Source: Elgaria multicarinata webbii (lineage: Eukaryota > Chordata > Lepidosauria > Squamata > Anguidae). Taken from it: DNA of 64,000 bases. Positions 34,915 through 47,200 of this stretch are shown here, piece after piece (position 1 is the stretch's first letter; the number at the start of each line of letters is the position of its first letter). The DNA is taken from assembly GCF_023053635.1 (NCBI RefSeq), contig NC_086172.1, forward strand, positions 93,214,181-93,278,180. The letters are read 5' to 3'. The notes under the pieces are model-generated. The model saw only the letters and a program-made list of their open reading frames with translations, made no database searches and was not told the DNA's origin. The translations under genes and the position numbers were made by a program.

Positions 34915-35905
34915 GGGGTTTTCAAAAGACGGTATTAATTCTTAAGGAATAGAGACACTGTTGCTACTAACTATAAGCCTTAATGACTCATTTTACCTCA
35001 GGACTTATTCCCAAACCTTAACCTTAGATATACACCCACATCTAGCTCTAGCTCTTGGATAGTCTTCTTTTGACTCCCAAAGCACCTCCTGTTGTATTTC
35101 TGGCTGCTTGGACAATTTATTTGAGGTTTTGCTGCCTGCTTGTTTAACCCTCTTCTGGCAAGATCTCAGGGCCTAAGGAACTCTCTGCCACTGTAACTCC
35201 AAGTTCTACAAGTGGACCCTTCCCCCACCCCCCGCCACCAAATCTCTTTAGAATTTCCTGTTATAAGAGGCTTTGGCATAAGAGAGTCTCCAAAACTAGA
35301 GCCATGACGAACTATTAAACAATCCTATGCATGTTTAGCCAAAAAAAAGAAGAAAAAAGTCATAAAACTCCCAGTGATAATTCTTAAGGACACTGTCCCT
35401 ATTATAAGCCTCTTAAAGACTATGTTTACCTCAGGAAAAAAATCCCTAAACCTTTACTCTAGCCCAATATACCCGTAGTAGTCTTCTTCTGAATCTCAAA
35501 ACTTCTCATATTGTATTTCTGGCGGCTTGGACCATTTATCTGGGTGTTTGCTGCTGCCTGTGTGTATAACCTTTTACCTCAGGAAAAAACACCCCTAAAC
35601 CTTTAGCCAAATACACCCCATAACAGTCTTCTTCTGAATCCCAAAGCTTCTCCTATTGTATTTCTGGCTGCTCATGCCATATGGGCGTTTGCTGCTGCCT
35701 GCTTGTATAACCTTCTTTTACCACAGGAAAAAACCACCCCCTAAACCTTTAGCCAAATACACTCCATAACAAGATTCTTCTGAATCCCAAAGCTTCTCCT
35801 ATTGTATTTCTGGCTGCTTGAGCCATTTATCTGGGTGTTTGCCTCTGCCTGCTTGTATAAGCTTCTTTTAGGGCAGCTTTCTGGCATAATACAGCCACCC
35901 TACAC
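34915..35905. repeat. Tandemly duplicated AT-rich segment
   Basis: Units starting TTTACCTCAGGA recur at about 34994, 35424, 35572 and 35715, each followed by TATTTCTGGCTGCTTG and TTTGCTGCTGCCTGCTTG. Two scales are visible, ~145 bp and ~430 bp. No open frame is kept, so it is probably non-coding. Confidence 0.7.
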
Positions 35906-36039
35906 CTGACCTTCACTAACTACCCATGGTTATCCCACAGGAATAGCTTAATATTCGAGGGGAATATTCAACAGAACCCTTAGTTTCATATTCAAGCCTC
36001 AGCTGTTGAGTTTCTCCTCAGTTTTCTTTCTGAAACTTC

Positions 36040-36200
36040 ACCTACCAAAGAACACCCCTTCCCTCTCGCTGTCTAATCTTAGACTGACTGACACCAAATG
36101 TCTTTTCCCGCTCTTTCCCACCTCATGGGAACGCCCAGCCAATCAGAACTGAATTTACCTGATCCAAGCCACACCCAGAAATATTCAAATTATTTGTTTC
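36040..36200 (-). promoter_or_regulatory. Promoter-like stretch (CCAAT, E2F-like)
   Basis: On the (-) strand an inverted CCAAT box (CTGATTGGCTGGGCG) is followed within ~40 nt by GAGCGGGAAAAG, an E2F-like site. It lies 1.7 kb upstream of the orphan TM exon in the right direction, but could be part of an old repeat. Tentative. Confidence 0.25.
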
Positions 36201-36374
36201 TCTCTTCCCCCACTTCAGAACATCAATAAATAATTACTATAACAGGCTTTTGACCGAATATATAATTTTCCAAAAGAAAGTCAACCAGAAGTATGAAAAA
36301 GAAAAGAAGTAAATAAAAAAGGGGAATATATTGAATTTAAATAAAATTATCCACAGAGGGTAGTACATAACATC

Positions 36375-36556
36375 TTTTAAACGCCTACTGAAGACATACC
36401 TTTTTTACACAGGCTTTCCCTGTTTTTTTAATGTAGCTTGTTTTATACTGCCTTTTTTAACTTCTTAATGATTTAAATTTATACTTGTTATAGTTTATGT
36501 TTTTTAATTGTGCGTTGCTCAGAGAGCTTCAGCTGATGGGCAGTATAAAAATGTAA

Positions 36557-36587
<31 letters not shown>

Positions 36588-36592
36588 ATTTA
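36375..36592 (+). mobile_element. L2 LINE 3' end
   Basis: ORF2 end (TTTTAAACGCCTACTGAAGA), GCTCAGAGAGCTTCAGCTGA, then a long (ATAA)n run. Confidence 0.75.
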
Positions 36593-37625
36593 ACCTCTAT
36601 TCATATTTTTCACTTAGCATTACAGACCAAACTATATGAGGAGTTCATGGGCTGCTTAGAAGTTTCCTTTTATCATTCTTCTCTATATCAAACTAATATT
36701 TAGTCTCTTTTCCATAATCTGAGGGGTTTGGCATATACTACTGTGCATGATCCTGCTCAGTATATAAAATAAAATCCTGTCATGTTTTATAAAAGTCAGG
36801 TATTTTTACTTTGGCTAATTTTATGGCATTTTTTTTTCTGTCATATCTACGTGCTATAATTTCATATACCATGATTTCAATGTATTCCTACTTTGGGCTA
36901 GGAGCCTGTTGATTTGAAGATGGTCCCTAAAAGGATTTCCTAAGACCATTTGGAATGAACCAAAGTGTTTCAATGACTCAATGTCCTTCATTTTAGTATG
37001 TCCCCAGGACACATTTTCCCTCAGTCAAGCAAGCCCGTCAACATGAAAGGAAACTGCATTCCAGCATCTGAGGAAGGCACATAAAAGGCACTCCTCCATT
37101 TAGCTGATTCTGGCATTTAAAAACATTGGACAAGGAGCAAAGGCTGGTTCTAATGGGACAAATGTCATTTCAGCTTTAATGTCATGCGGATGGGGAAGTC
37201 GTTTTTGTGGGAGAAGTGACACAGAGCTAGTCTCATGGCTGCTCCTTAAGCTATTTGCTGAGCCCCAGCATCTTGCTCCTCACAGAGGCCAACCTTACCA
37301 AATGACTTCAGGAAGACCCCAAACAGGGCATGATAACACAATAGTCCTCTTCTGCTGTTGCTCCCCAGCAAATGGTATGCAGAAGCATGTATCCTATTTA
37401 GGATCAGGGTGCTGTTCTCACGCTAAAAGCCATATTTACCATTGCCTGCTTCATGTAGCAGTGATGTAAATAACCTGAAGAAGTATTTTCTTGACATATA
37501 AGCAGTAAATTATGCTCATATGTATCACTAGAATTTTAGGGGGGAAATAAACAGACTGGAATAACATTTCAGAACTTTTTTTTTTCTGCCACAGCAAGTC
37601 TCTGCAAAGCTTGATTCAATAATAA
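36593..37625. other. No gene seen
   Basis: Single-copy-looking sequence without convincing exons or repeats. Confidence 0.55.
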
Positions 37626-39151
37626 GGGACGGTGTAATTTATTTATTTATTTATTTATTACATTTTTATACCGCCCAATAGCCGAAGCTCTCTGGGCGGT
37701 TCACAAAAATTAAAACCACAAAAAACATCCAACACGTTAAAAACACAATTACGAAATACAGAAAATTACGAAAAACACAAAAGCCGGAACGGAACAGGCC
37801 AGAACGACCCCATTATATTAAAAAACCATACCAAAAACAGTGGCATGTGTTAGCAACACTTGGGAACAATATTTTAGGACTAAAACCATGCCAATATTAT
37901 ATCACTATTAACCCCAGAACTCCCAAAACGATGTCCGGAACAGAATGGGATGGCCGGAATGGACACTAGGGAACGAGCGATATCAACCAAACTCACCAGA
38001 CATGCATAACTAAATGGCAGGGATGCAATAAGGTCCAAAAGTTGCCCCGAAACCACGTTCAGACACCCGTTCCGGGCAAAAATGCGTATTGTGCAAAATA
38101 GGCCGTAACGGCAGCTTCCCAACAAGGTAAGTGAACCAAACTCACCAGATGCACATGACAAGGCGGGACAAATATAGAAAGCTCCAAAAGTTGCCCCCAA
38201 ACCATGTTTAGACACCCGTTCCGGGCAAAAACGTGTATTGTGCAAAAAGGGCCGTAACGGCAGCTTCCCAATGAGGAAAGTAAACCAAACTCACCAGATG
38301 CACATAACTAGGTGGGACAAATATAGAAAACTCCAAAAGTTGCCCCGAAACCACGTTCAGATACCCGTTCCAGGCAAAAATGCGTATTGCGCAAAAGGGC
38401 CGTAACGGCAGCTTCTCAATGAGGTAAGTGAACCAAACTCACCAGATGCACATGACAAGGTGGGACAAATATAGAAAGCTCCAAAAGTTGCCCCGAAACC
38501 ACGTTCAGATACCCGTTCCGGGCAAAAACGCGTATTGCGCAAAACGGGCCGTAACGGCAGCTTCCCAATGAGGTAAGTGAACCAAACGCACCAGATGCAC
38601 ATGACAAGGTGGGACAAATATAGAAAGCTCCAAAAGTTGCCCCCAAACCACGTTCAGGTACCCGTTCCGGGCAAAAACGCGTATTGCGCAAAACGGGCCA
38701 TAACGGCAGCTTCCCAATGAGATAAGTGAACCAAACTCACCAGATGCACATGACAAGGTGGGACAAATATAGAAAGCTCCAAAAGTTGCCCTGAAACCAC
38801 GTTCAGATACCCGTTCCGGGCAAAAAGCTCCAAAAATTGCAGTGTTTTTGCCCGGAACGGGTATCTGATACGTGGTTTCAGGGCAACTTTTGGAGCTTAT
38901 TACATCAGGCTCACCTAGTAATGTGTGTCTGGTGAGTTTGGTTGACTCACCTCATTGGGAAGTTGCCGTTACGGCCCTTTTGCGCAATATATGTTTTTGC
39001 CCGGAACGGGTTCCTGAACGTGGTTTCGGGGTTAATAGTGATATAATATTGGCATGGTTTTAGTCCTAAAATATTGTTCCCAAGTGTTGCTAACACATGC
39101 CACTGTTTTTGGTATGGTTTTTTAATATAATGGGGTCGTTCTGGCCTGTTC
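37626..39151. mobile_element. Foldback-like DNA element, copy 2
   Basis: Same start (GGGACGGTGTAA), split by an L2 tail at 37639-37785, then the unique terminal part, six ~148-bp repeats to ~38830, and an inverted half that ends with the reverse of the unique terminal sequence (…GGGGTCGTTCTGGCCTGTTCC truncated to ~20 bp short of the expected end). It is the more complete copy, with both terminal arms present. Confidence 0.68.
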
Positions 39152-39229
39152 CTTTTAAAACACTCGTTTGGGAGATATGAACATAATGTGCTCACTCTTT
39201 TTCTCATCTAGCCGTATAAAAAGAAACTG

Positions 39230-39620
39230 GGAATTTCTGTATGCAAAGCATGTGTTCCATCACTGGGAACATCATCAGATGGGGGAAAATCACATTTCCC
39301 TATTGTCGCTTTTCTGTCCCAAAATAGGGACAAGCAGCTTCCTCTTTCTTCACATGGGAAGAAAGAGGAAGTAAATGCCGACCACATGGACCATTCAGTG
39401 GGCATTTTTAACTTGCTGCTTCTCCTGCACACAGCTGGAAATAGCAGCACGTTTCACTACAGCCAAAAATGACTGATTTCCCAGGTCTTTTTTGTGACAG
39501 AAAACAAGCAGGAGCGGGAGGCAGGCATTGTCATGAAAAGGACCTCTGCTTGCCCAGTAACGAGTGTGCTAGAAAACATTCATCTGATGATGGGTATACC
39601 CTGAAAACTTTGCAGAATAA
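39230..39620. mobile_element. Interspersed repeat, copy 2
   Basis: Same family as 16620-16900. Adjoins the foldback element copy 2. Confidence 0.5.
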
Positions 39621-42600
39621 CTTTTTGCTTAAGAGAACTGAAAGGCTCCTATATCTATCTATCAAGATTGCTAAGACAAAAAATGAAAATAGTACTCACT
39701 TGGAAATATTTGTGTTGTGTTTTTTTAAACCATTTAAAAACAGCAGCAATTAAACAGAAACTACCAATTAATTTGATTTGCAATAAAAGCTTGCTAAGTT
39801 TTTCCAAATTTCAACTTGAAGCTCATTTCAGCTTGTGTCAGATTGAGCTTTTTTTTTCTTTCCACTTGAACATTCATGCATATTTTTGTGCCCATTTTTT
39901 CAAATGTACAGATCATGTGTACGTTTTTCAAATGTATATTTTCACCCATTGATTAAAATGTGTGTGGGCATTTTTCAAAAACACAAAAAATTGTTATGTG
40001 CATTTTCCATTGTTTTGTGCTGCAAATTCCATTATAAACTTGGAGATATACAGACTTTGATTGCAGGTTGTGTTCTGATCTGTACATGCAGATGAGTTCA
40101 GCTGGGTAAATTCTAGGCAAAAACAAACAAATTTCTCAAACTTCCCCAATATGGCATTTCAGGATAGAGGTCATGGCCTTGACCATAAATATGTCCCTAT
40201 GGAAGTCATGGCTGATTTGTTTTATTAGTGTTCTATTATTTTCAAGTGGGACTTAGTCATATCCACTACCATTAGCTAGACTAGAGTCTATTAGAACCAA
40301 TGGGACATGTGTTATTTTGATTTATGGTACAGATGTTTGCATGAAACTAGTAATGTAGAGCTTATGAGATGGATCAGATTTGCCTGCCCGCAGGCAGAAT
40401 GGTCATTCCACTTACAAAGGGAACTGGGATCCAGCTGAGAATCTCCACTGAAGGATGGCAGGGAAGTGATTTTCACCAATTCCTCCTCCTCCTCCTCCCC
40501 TCAGCTCCCAGCACTACCTCCCACACTGTTCTATAGGTTCCCCCAACCCTCCAGATTTTCAGAGATACAGAGGACTGCAGGACAGAGTGGGGAGATTTGC
40601 AAAAAATCTCTTCCACCCAAGGGACATCCAGTTTATGTACTATGTCACTGTGCAACTCTAGATCCAACCCAGTATGTATCAAATGTAGCTGACAAAAAAT
40701 GAAGTAAAGGAAAAAAATTATAGTGGGCTTTCTTGTCAGAAATGGCAGTGTGTCATTGACATTTTCCCATAGATCAAAGAAATCCAAGCTGAATGAGGTA
40801 TTAATAGTACTGAATAAACTCTGAGGTATTTTAAGTCTTGACGAGAACAATTTAAGAAGAATCCTGTTAGGATTTGACCAAAAGTTCATCTAATCCATTA
40901 TTCTGTTTCCAACTGTCCTCTGCTGTTTGTCCACCCACTATTATTCAGAAGTACTTCTAAATATGAAGATTCCATTTAGCTGTCATGGCCAATACCCACT
41001 GACAGACACAATCACGGAGGATAGTCTAACTCCCAGTTTACCACAAAGTAAAAACAATTCATTGCTCACTTTTTTCCACTCTATCATTGGATACCACAGT
41101 CATTCCTCCAAATATGTTAGTTACCCCGGTGTCACTTAGGTTCAATATAAGCATTGCTGCCACTAATCAACTTTTCCAATTATCTGAACATGACACCGAG
41201 GCCATGTGAAGCAAAGGCTCTTTGTAAAATGTGGTGTGGCTCATAGTAACGATACATAAAACACCAGAAATTCAGTACTCTGAACATTTTTTGAAGCTAA
41301 CGTCATAACTGAAATAGACAATAAGCTTTTATGATTGTATAGCACACAATTCTATCCAAATCTTTTGTCATCTGATTTTATTTATAAGCTAAAACAAAGG
41401 GATGAATACCACATAAAATAAAGGGACAGCATGACGTTTAGGGCTGTAAATACTGGTGAGGCCACAAACAAACACAGACGGGGCTTTTAATCATTTGTAT
41501 TAGATGCACCTCAATCAAGCACCACAGCCTGTATTTAAGCTGCTGAGCATGTGCAGATGGGTCATATTTTTTCAAGTAACCTGTAGGGAGCAGAGAGCCT
41601 TTCCCAGGGAGCTTTTGTTGATGTTCTGTAAGGTTATTATGGGTGATAAGAATTAATATAATGGATATCAGTCCATTATACTTGTGTCGCCTTTTGGTAA
41701 CACCTGCCATCACTCAAACAGGAATGTATTAAGTATAGTCGCAGTTGCCTGTGGCTCTTCTTCCAATGGGCCACCATGAGCTGTGGAACAGAATCCAAGA
41801 ACTACAAAAAGTCAATTCAGCCTGTGAATCAGAACTGCATCACCATATTCCTTTCAGGACCGTAAAAGGACAGAGCGCAAAAACCAATTAGGATGATGAA
41901 CACACACGTGCACACATGCAAAGGAAACACAGGCCCAGGTTACAAGGCCATGGAGATAATTCCATGAAAAGCCAGCATGGTTTGTCTCCCTGGATATGCG
42001 CAGCCAGTTGTGAGCACTTCCTGCTATGTAGAAGATTTCGATTTTGGCATGTTTTAGCAGTTGCTCAAATTATGGCATTTGGGGTAGTGTGATTAAAAGA
42101 GAATTGTGCATGTGGTAGTGAACACCAGTAATTCAGCAAATGCAGGGTGAGTTGTACAATAGTACAAACCATTGCCTAGGCAAGTTTTTCAAAGAATCTG
42201 CTTGAAAAGCCATGGGCAAGTAGAAAGAGATGCTATTAATTATGTGCAAAATACAGTGTGGAAAGGTCACTCAAGAAAAGATAGCTGTCTTTTAGAAATT
42301 AGCCTGTAAAAAGAGAATCTACTCCACCTGAAGGTCAAAATCTGCTTTAGCAAGGGTATTGCAGCCCATAGTTTTCTTCCCTAATGCTTTTACAGCACCT
42401 GTATAAATATATTTTATCTTATGCAAATTATTTAGTTTCTTGAAGCCCTGTATAAATATTACGATCTTACAGAGAAATGCCCAATTTCCTGGAAATGAAA
42501 ATGGTTACAGTTCTTCATTAACAAAACAGCTTTGAAGTCTTAATATTTTAATGGCCATCTCCTTTTCTGTCCCATAGGCACAAACATCAGAAATAGTTTT

Positions 42601-44141
42601 CTCATAAAGGGATGTGGTTTTGTGTTATCTTACTCTTAATTTGTTTTTCACCAACCTACATACTTCGTCACTTGTGGAATATTTCCACTTATTTCAACAG
42701 TGTTTGAATCAAAATCCAAGTACAAATAACTAAATAGGAAGAAAAATGCATTTCAAGTTGAAAGAATAAACTGCTTTTTGGCTGTAAGGACCTGGATGTT
42801 TCTTTCTGTGCTAAAACGGTAGAGAATTTAGATAGTCATGTTGTCCTTAGCCAAGTTCACAGCCAAACAAAGGCATGAAGTAGAAAACAATTATTCTTAA
42901 ATAATTGATGCTTCCATGAAATATCCACATCTAGAATACATGCCTTTTACTGCCATGTAATTATATCCAGTATTGTAAGATTAATGAGTAGTTTAGGTTA
43001 AACTCAGAATACAGACTTTGAGAATTGCTGCTTCAAACACAGTGATGATTTTGAAAGAAATCTTTTACAGCAGGAGTTTGGCGGCTTTGTCCAGGAAAAG
43101 ACAATGATAGGTCTTTGCTAATTCTGAAAATATTTTCATCATCTAAAGAGCTCATTTTCATAGCTCACAGAGGGATAAATGCCATTGGCATATTATGAAA
43201 GGAAGGTGGACAAAGTATCTTGTTTACAGCAGAACTTGCAGGGGACGTTTCCAGCTGACACACTGCATTCAGTTAGCAACAATACAGATGGCTCAATCAA
43301 TACACTTCAAGCAAAGTATTTCTGTTGAAGGGTTCTTATGTTGGTATTCTTAGGCATTGTAAACAGAAGTTATACTCATTGCTTCCCATTACTCCCTGCT
43401 GCAATTATACTTTTTTTTTAATGCGCAGAATTTCTTGAAATCAGATCGCAGGTGGTTGCTTTTCATTTGACCTCACATAGCAAAATGGATTGCCAGAACT
43501 CAGCAACAAAGAGAGCTCATTCAATCCTCAGCCCTAAACTTCCTGCTATCCATAGTTGGCACTTTTAGGAAAATATTGTCATATGCCAAGGGTCTTGTGC
43601 CTCTTGTTTAGACACATACTGAACATCTCCAACGAGCAAATGTCCACTTTTACACCCACTGGCAATTCAGATTATCAGCATTAAAAATTTACCCAAAATA
43701 AAATAGGGTGGGATTTTGCTCCTCTTAAATTTTCCTCATCAATGTGTCTTCTGGATGATGATACAGACATATTCAATTTAAACATGAAGTGGGGGAAGGG
43801 GAGAATTTCCAAGGAACAAACAACAGCCAGGCTGTTAAAATCACATTGGTCAAACAACAGATTTCACAGGAGAAAAGCTGGATGTTCTCTCCTTAAGTCT
43901 AGTGACAAAACTAGAATATTTTTATAGACCTTTCTCACAGTAAAGATCCACAACTTTAAAAAACCTGTACTGTTATTTTTTTGTGCCTTCGAAAGTCATG
44001 TTGAATTAGCATTGTAAGTTTATATGAATTCCTACGTTTTGAAATGGAGATGAAAGTAAACATTTCCCAATTTATTTTTAGTCTCTGTTTCCCCCACCCA
44101 TTCCCTCCCAAAAATGTGGTATAAAGTTGAGGCACAAATGG
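39621..44141. other. Intergenic between NUCB2 3' end and the array region, no gene seen
   Basis: Mostly AT-rich and single-copy-looking. 40455-40690 resembles part of 60450-60700 (GTGATTTTCACC, AATTCCTCCT) and is a repeat. Open frames here lack splice context or domains. The far right end may hold a longer NUCB2 3' UTR. Confidence 0.55.
44071..44076 (-). terminator. Candidate NUCB2 poly(A) signal
   Basis: AATAAA on the (-) strand about 65 nt after the NUCB2 stop. A short 3' UTR would result; longer forms are possible. Confidence 0.45.
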
Positions 44142-44266
44142 TTAAGGATGAGACTGGACATGATCCGATCCAGCAGCAGCTTCTTGTACAGGTATGTTTC
44201 CTGGTGGTAAAGGTTGATTGCTTCCTGCCGGATGATTTTGAGTATTTGCAACTGGTTGTGCCCCGG
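44142..44266 (-). CDS. NUCB2: NUCB2 last coding exon with long Pro/Gln/Asn tail
   Basis: The acceptor TATGTTACAG|CC at 44267 lies 6 kb downstream of the previous exon. Forty-one codons including TAA give a tail low in complexity ([28 protein letters not shown], ending DHVQSHP). It replaces the short human ending. The splice phase fits exactly, and a poly(A) signal follows. Confidence 0.85.
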
Positions 44267-47200
44267 CTGTAACATAAAACATGAAAAACAAATGTTAAGT
44301 CTCTTAAACAATTGTCTAGTAATCCAGGTCTCAAGAGTCTGTTTTTATTTATGTTACACTGGAGAAAAATGCACTTGAGAAAGAACACATCCAACTTGAT
44401 ACAGCGAGAATGCTTTTCCATAAGACCTCACTGTTCAATATGGAAAATACAGCAAGAAAAACCTCTTGAAGTTAGGGTGCATAAATATATACCATTGGAT
44501 TTGATATTGCTCCTGGATACTCAGTGTTGTGGCCTGAGTATCCAGGAGTGCCTTTGCTGGCATACAGGTACACCCCTTCCTGGAGAAGGTAGGGTCTAGC
44601 CTAAGTGACACATATTTTAGTCACTACCCCTTTCAGCTACTACATCATGCTCTATGGGTGTTCTGAAGAGTGTTCAGGAACTAGTTCAAAATGCTGCAAC
44701 CAGACTGCTTTCTGGTATGAGTTTTTTTTGACCATCGATTGCACTGACTTCACATTTGTTTCCAGGCCCAGTTCAAGGTGCTACTGCTTGTATAGTGCAT
44801 GTATATAGACGATCAGCTTCTCCAACATGATCATCCTCTGAGGCCCAGAAGAGGTTAGACTGGTGGAATACAGGTCAGGGCCTTTTCTGTGGCAGCACTT
44901 TGACTGTGGAATTCTCTCCCAAGGGAGGTTAGACGGATACCGTCTCTGCTTAGTTTCAGGTGGGCACTAAAATATTTTAATGGTCTTTAAGATCCACTCT
45001 TTTTTGGTTTTAAAATAGTTCTATTTTAATCTGGTTGAAGTTTTAAATTGCTGAAACTCCACATTCATTCCTTTTGGATCAGTTAAAACTTCCTTCAAAG
45101 AAGCTAAGAAGCAACTAATTCTGCCTATTTCTGGCAGAAGTCAGCCATGCAAAGGTCTGATTTGCTGGCCCTCCTGACAACCACAAAAACCAATTCTCTC
45201 TCTCCTGGCCAAAGCAATATTTCAAGTAGAAAGAAACTGGGGTCAACTATACTTTTTAAAAGAGTGGAATAAATGTTAACAGCACTAGCACGTCAGTCAC
45301 CTATTTTTTTCCAAGCTGAAAACCTGACTAGATTTATTTATTCAAAAATGTTCAAACCCTTACAAAGCAGCTTACAATAAAAATGTTAAACAAAAGAATG
45401 GAACGCATGTAGTAAAAAAAAACCCCAATAATCAGCAATTAGGTCAATAAACAGAATTACAGATTTATTTATTTTTAATAAAAGGCTTTAGAGACTGCTT
45501 AAAAGCCGCAAGGTGATCTCAAAGAGGCAATTCCACAGAAATGGGCTCACCACTGAAAAGGACCCGTTCCTGGTACTAACCAACCCAAATGGCTTTAGTG
45601 GTGGGCCAGAGAGCAGGGTCTATGAGGCTGATCTTCAGGTGTGGGCAGGCTCATATCTGTGTAGGTGGTTCCTGTTGGATTTGGAACCAGGTATGTATGT
45701 TATAGGAGCAATGGTAGGAGAAAGCAGAACTGCCATTCCCAACTAATTCCTGCAGGTAGGTATGTCTATAACTTATGCACTGTTAATGACTGCAGTGGAG
45801 AACAGGGATGGCGCTTGTATGCAGGACTTTATAGGTCCAAACCAGCACCCTTAAAAATGCTTAGAAGGCCGAAAGAAGATAGTAACAAAGTACTAACGCA
45901 ATGTGACCCTGAAGATGCCATGTTTTGCACCAACTGTAGACTCTGAAGTGACTGAAATTTTGTCTCACAGAGTGATATGATAATAATCTTTAAACAGGAA
46001 CAGCTTTTTCCTGGTTGAGTTTTGCACCCAGGCAGGACATACATGTCTAAATTTGTTGTCTGTCCAGGTTCTTCCTATGAATAATGTCAGTTACAAAATA
46101 CTGTTTTGGAGGACATACAGATGAGGTTGCTTTTATATTCTTTTTGAAAACTACACATAAAAGACAGTGACATGGAAGGAAATGTCAACTGAAGTCAAAG
46201 GATAACAAGTGGCAATAGCAATTCTGTATCACATGTGTAAGTTTGCATAACTGTTTCTTTGGGAAATACATTAATCTCAACTTTAAACATAGGAATAACT
46301 TTCCATATATCCCTTGGAGTGATTTGATTCATATGCCTGGACTCACACAGATCTGACATGCAGTTCTTTTTCCCAAACCAAGCTTTTAGGCAGGAAGAAA
46401 GTGAATGTCTAGTTGTTATAGTCTTGGAGTTCACATTCTGTGCAGGCTTAATGGATGGATTAGGGACTATTTTCAGAAATTGAGAGGTGGTTGTTTTTTT
46501 AACATTGATATTGGTTTGGTCCCAGTTTTATTTTTCTGTAACATATTAATATGCAGGTCTTTAAAATGCAAATTGCATCAGTTGAGAGATGGTTGATAAT
46601 TAAGGGGATCAGAGCAAGACTATAAAAGGGAATTTAACCCTTACCTACTTGCTGGAATTCCTGAGGAAGAACTCTCTTCTGAAGCTTGCTTTGGAAGAAT
46701 TGGCTCCAAATGGGGTTTCCCTCCAAAGGAAATACTAGCTTCAGAAGAGAGATTTTCCTGTTGTTTTGCCCTGAGCTTTCAATCAACAAAGGAACCAATT
46801 CTGCCAGATCCTGCTAAGTGCCAGACAGAGCAATCCTATGGTCCTGTATCCTGTGGTCTCTTGAACCCTGGTACCACCCTCAGTGGTGCAACTCCTCTAG
46901 ATGGGCTCAGAAGCCTGTCTAGAGGATAACATCAAAACAGTGGCCTCCGTCACTCCTTCTGCATTGTCGGCAACAGCCCTATAGAGCATAGGATAGATGG
47001 AAGCCTCCGAGATTGGAGGCTTCCTTGTAATGGGAATATAATCCATAGGACTGCACTCTTAATATGTCGTTTGTACAGGATGGGAATATGAATGAGTAAA
47101 AAAAAGTAATGGTTAGTTCACAACATCCTGTTATATGATTATCCATTATCCTGATCTATAGCCAAATTGAATTTAAATACTCTGATATCAATGCACTAAC

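Noticed and set aside
40473-40889. 138-codon frame between the genes
   Set aside because: Overlaps a repeat also seen near 60.5 kb, no domain and no splice context.
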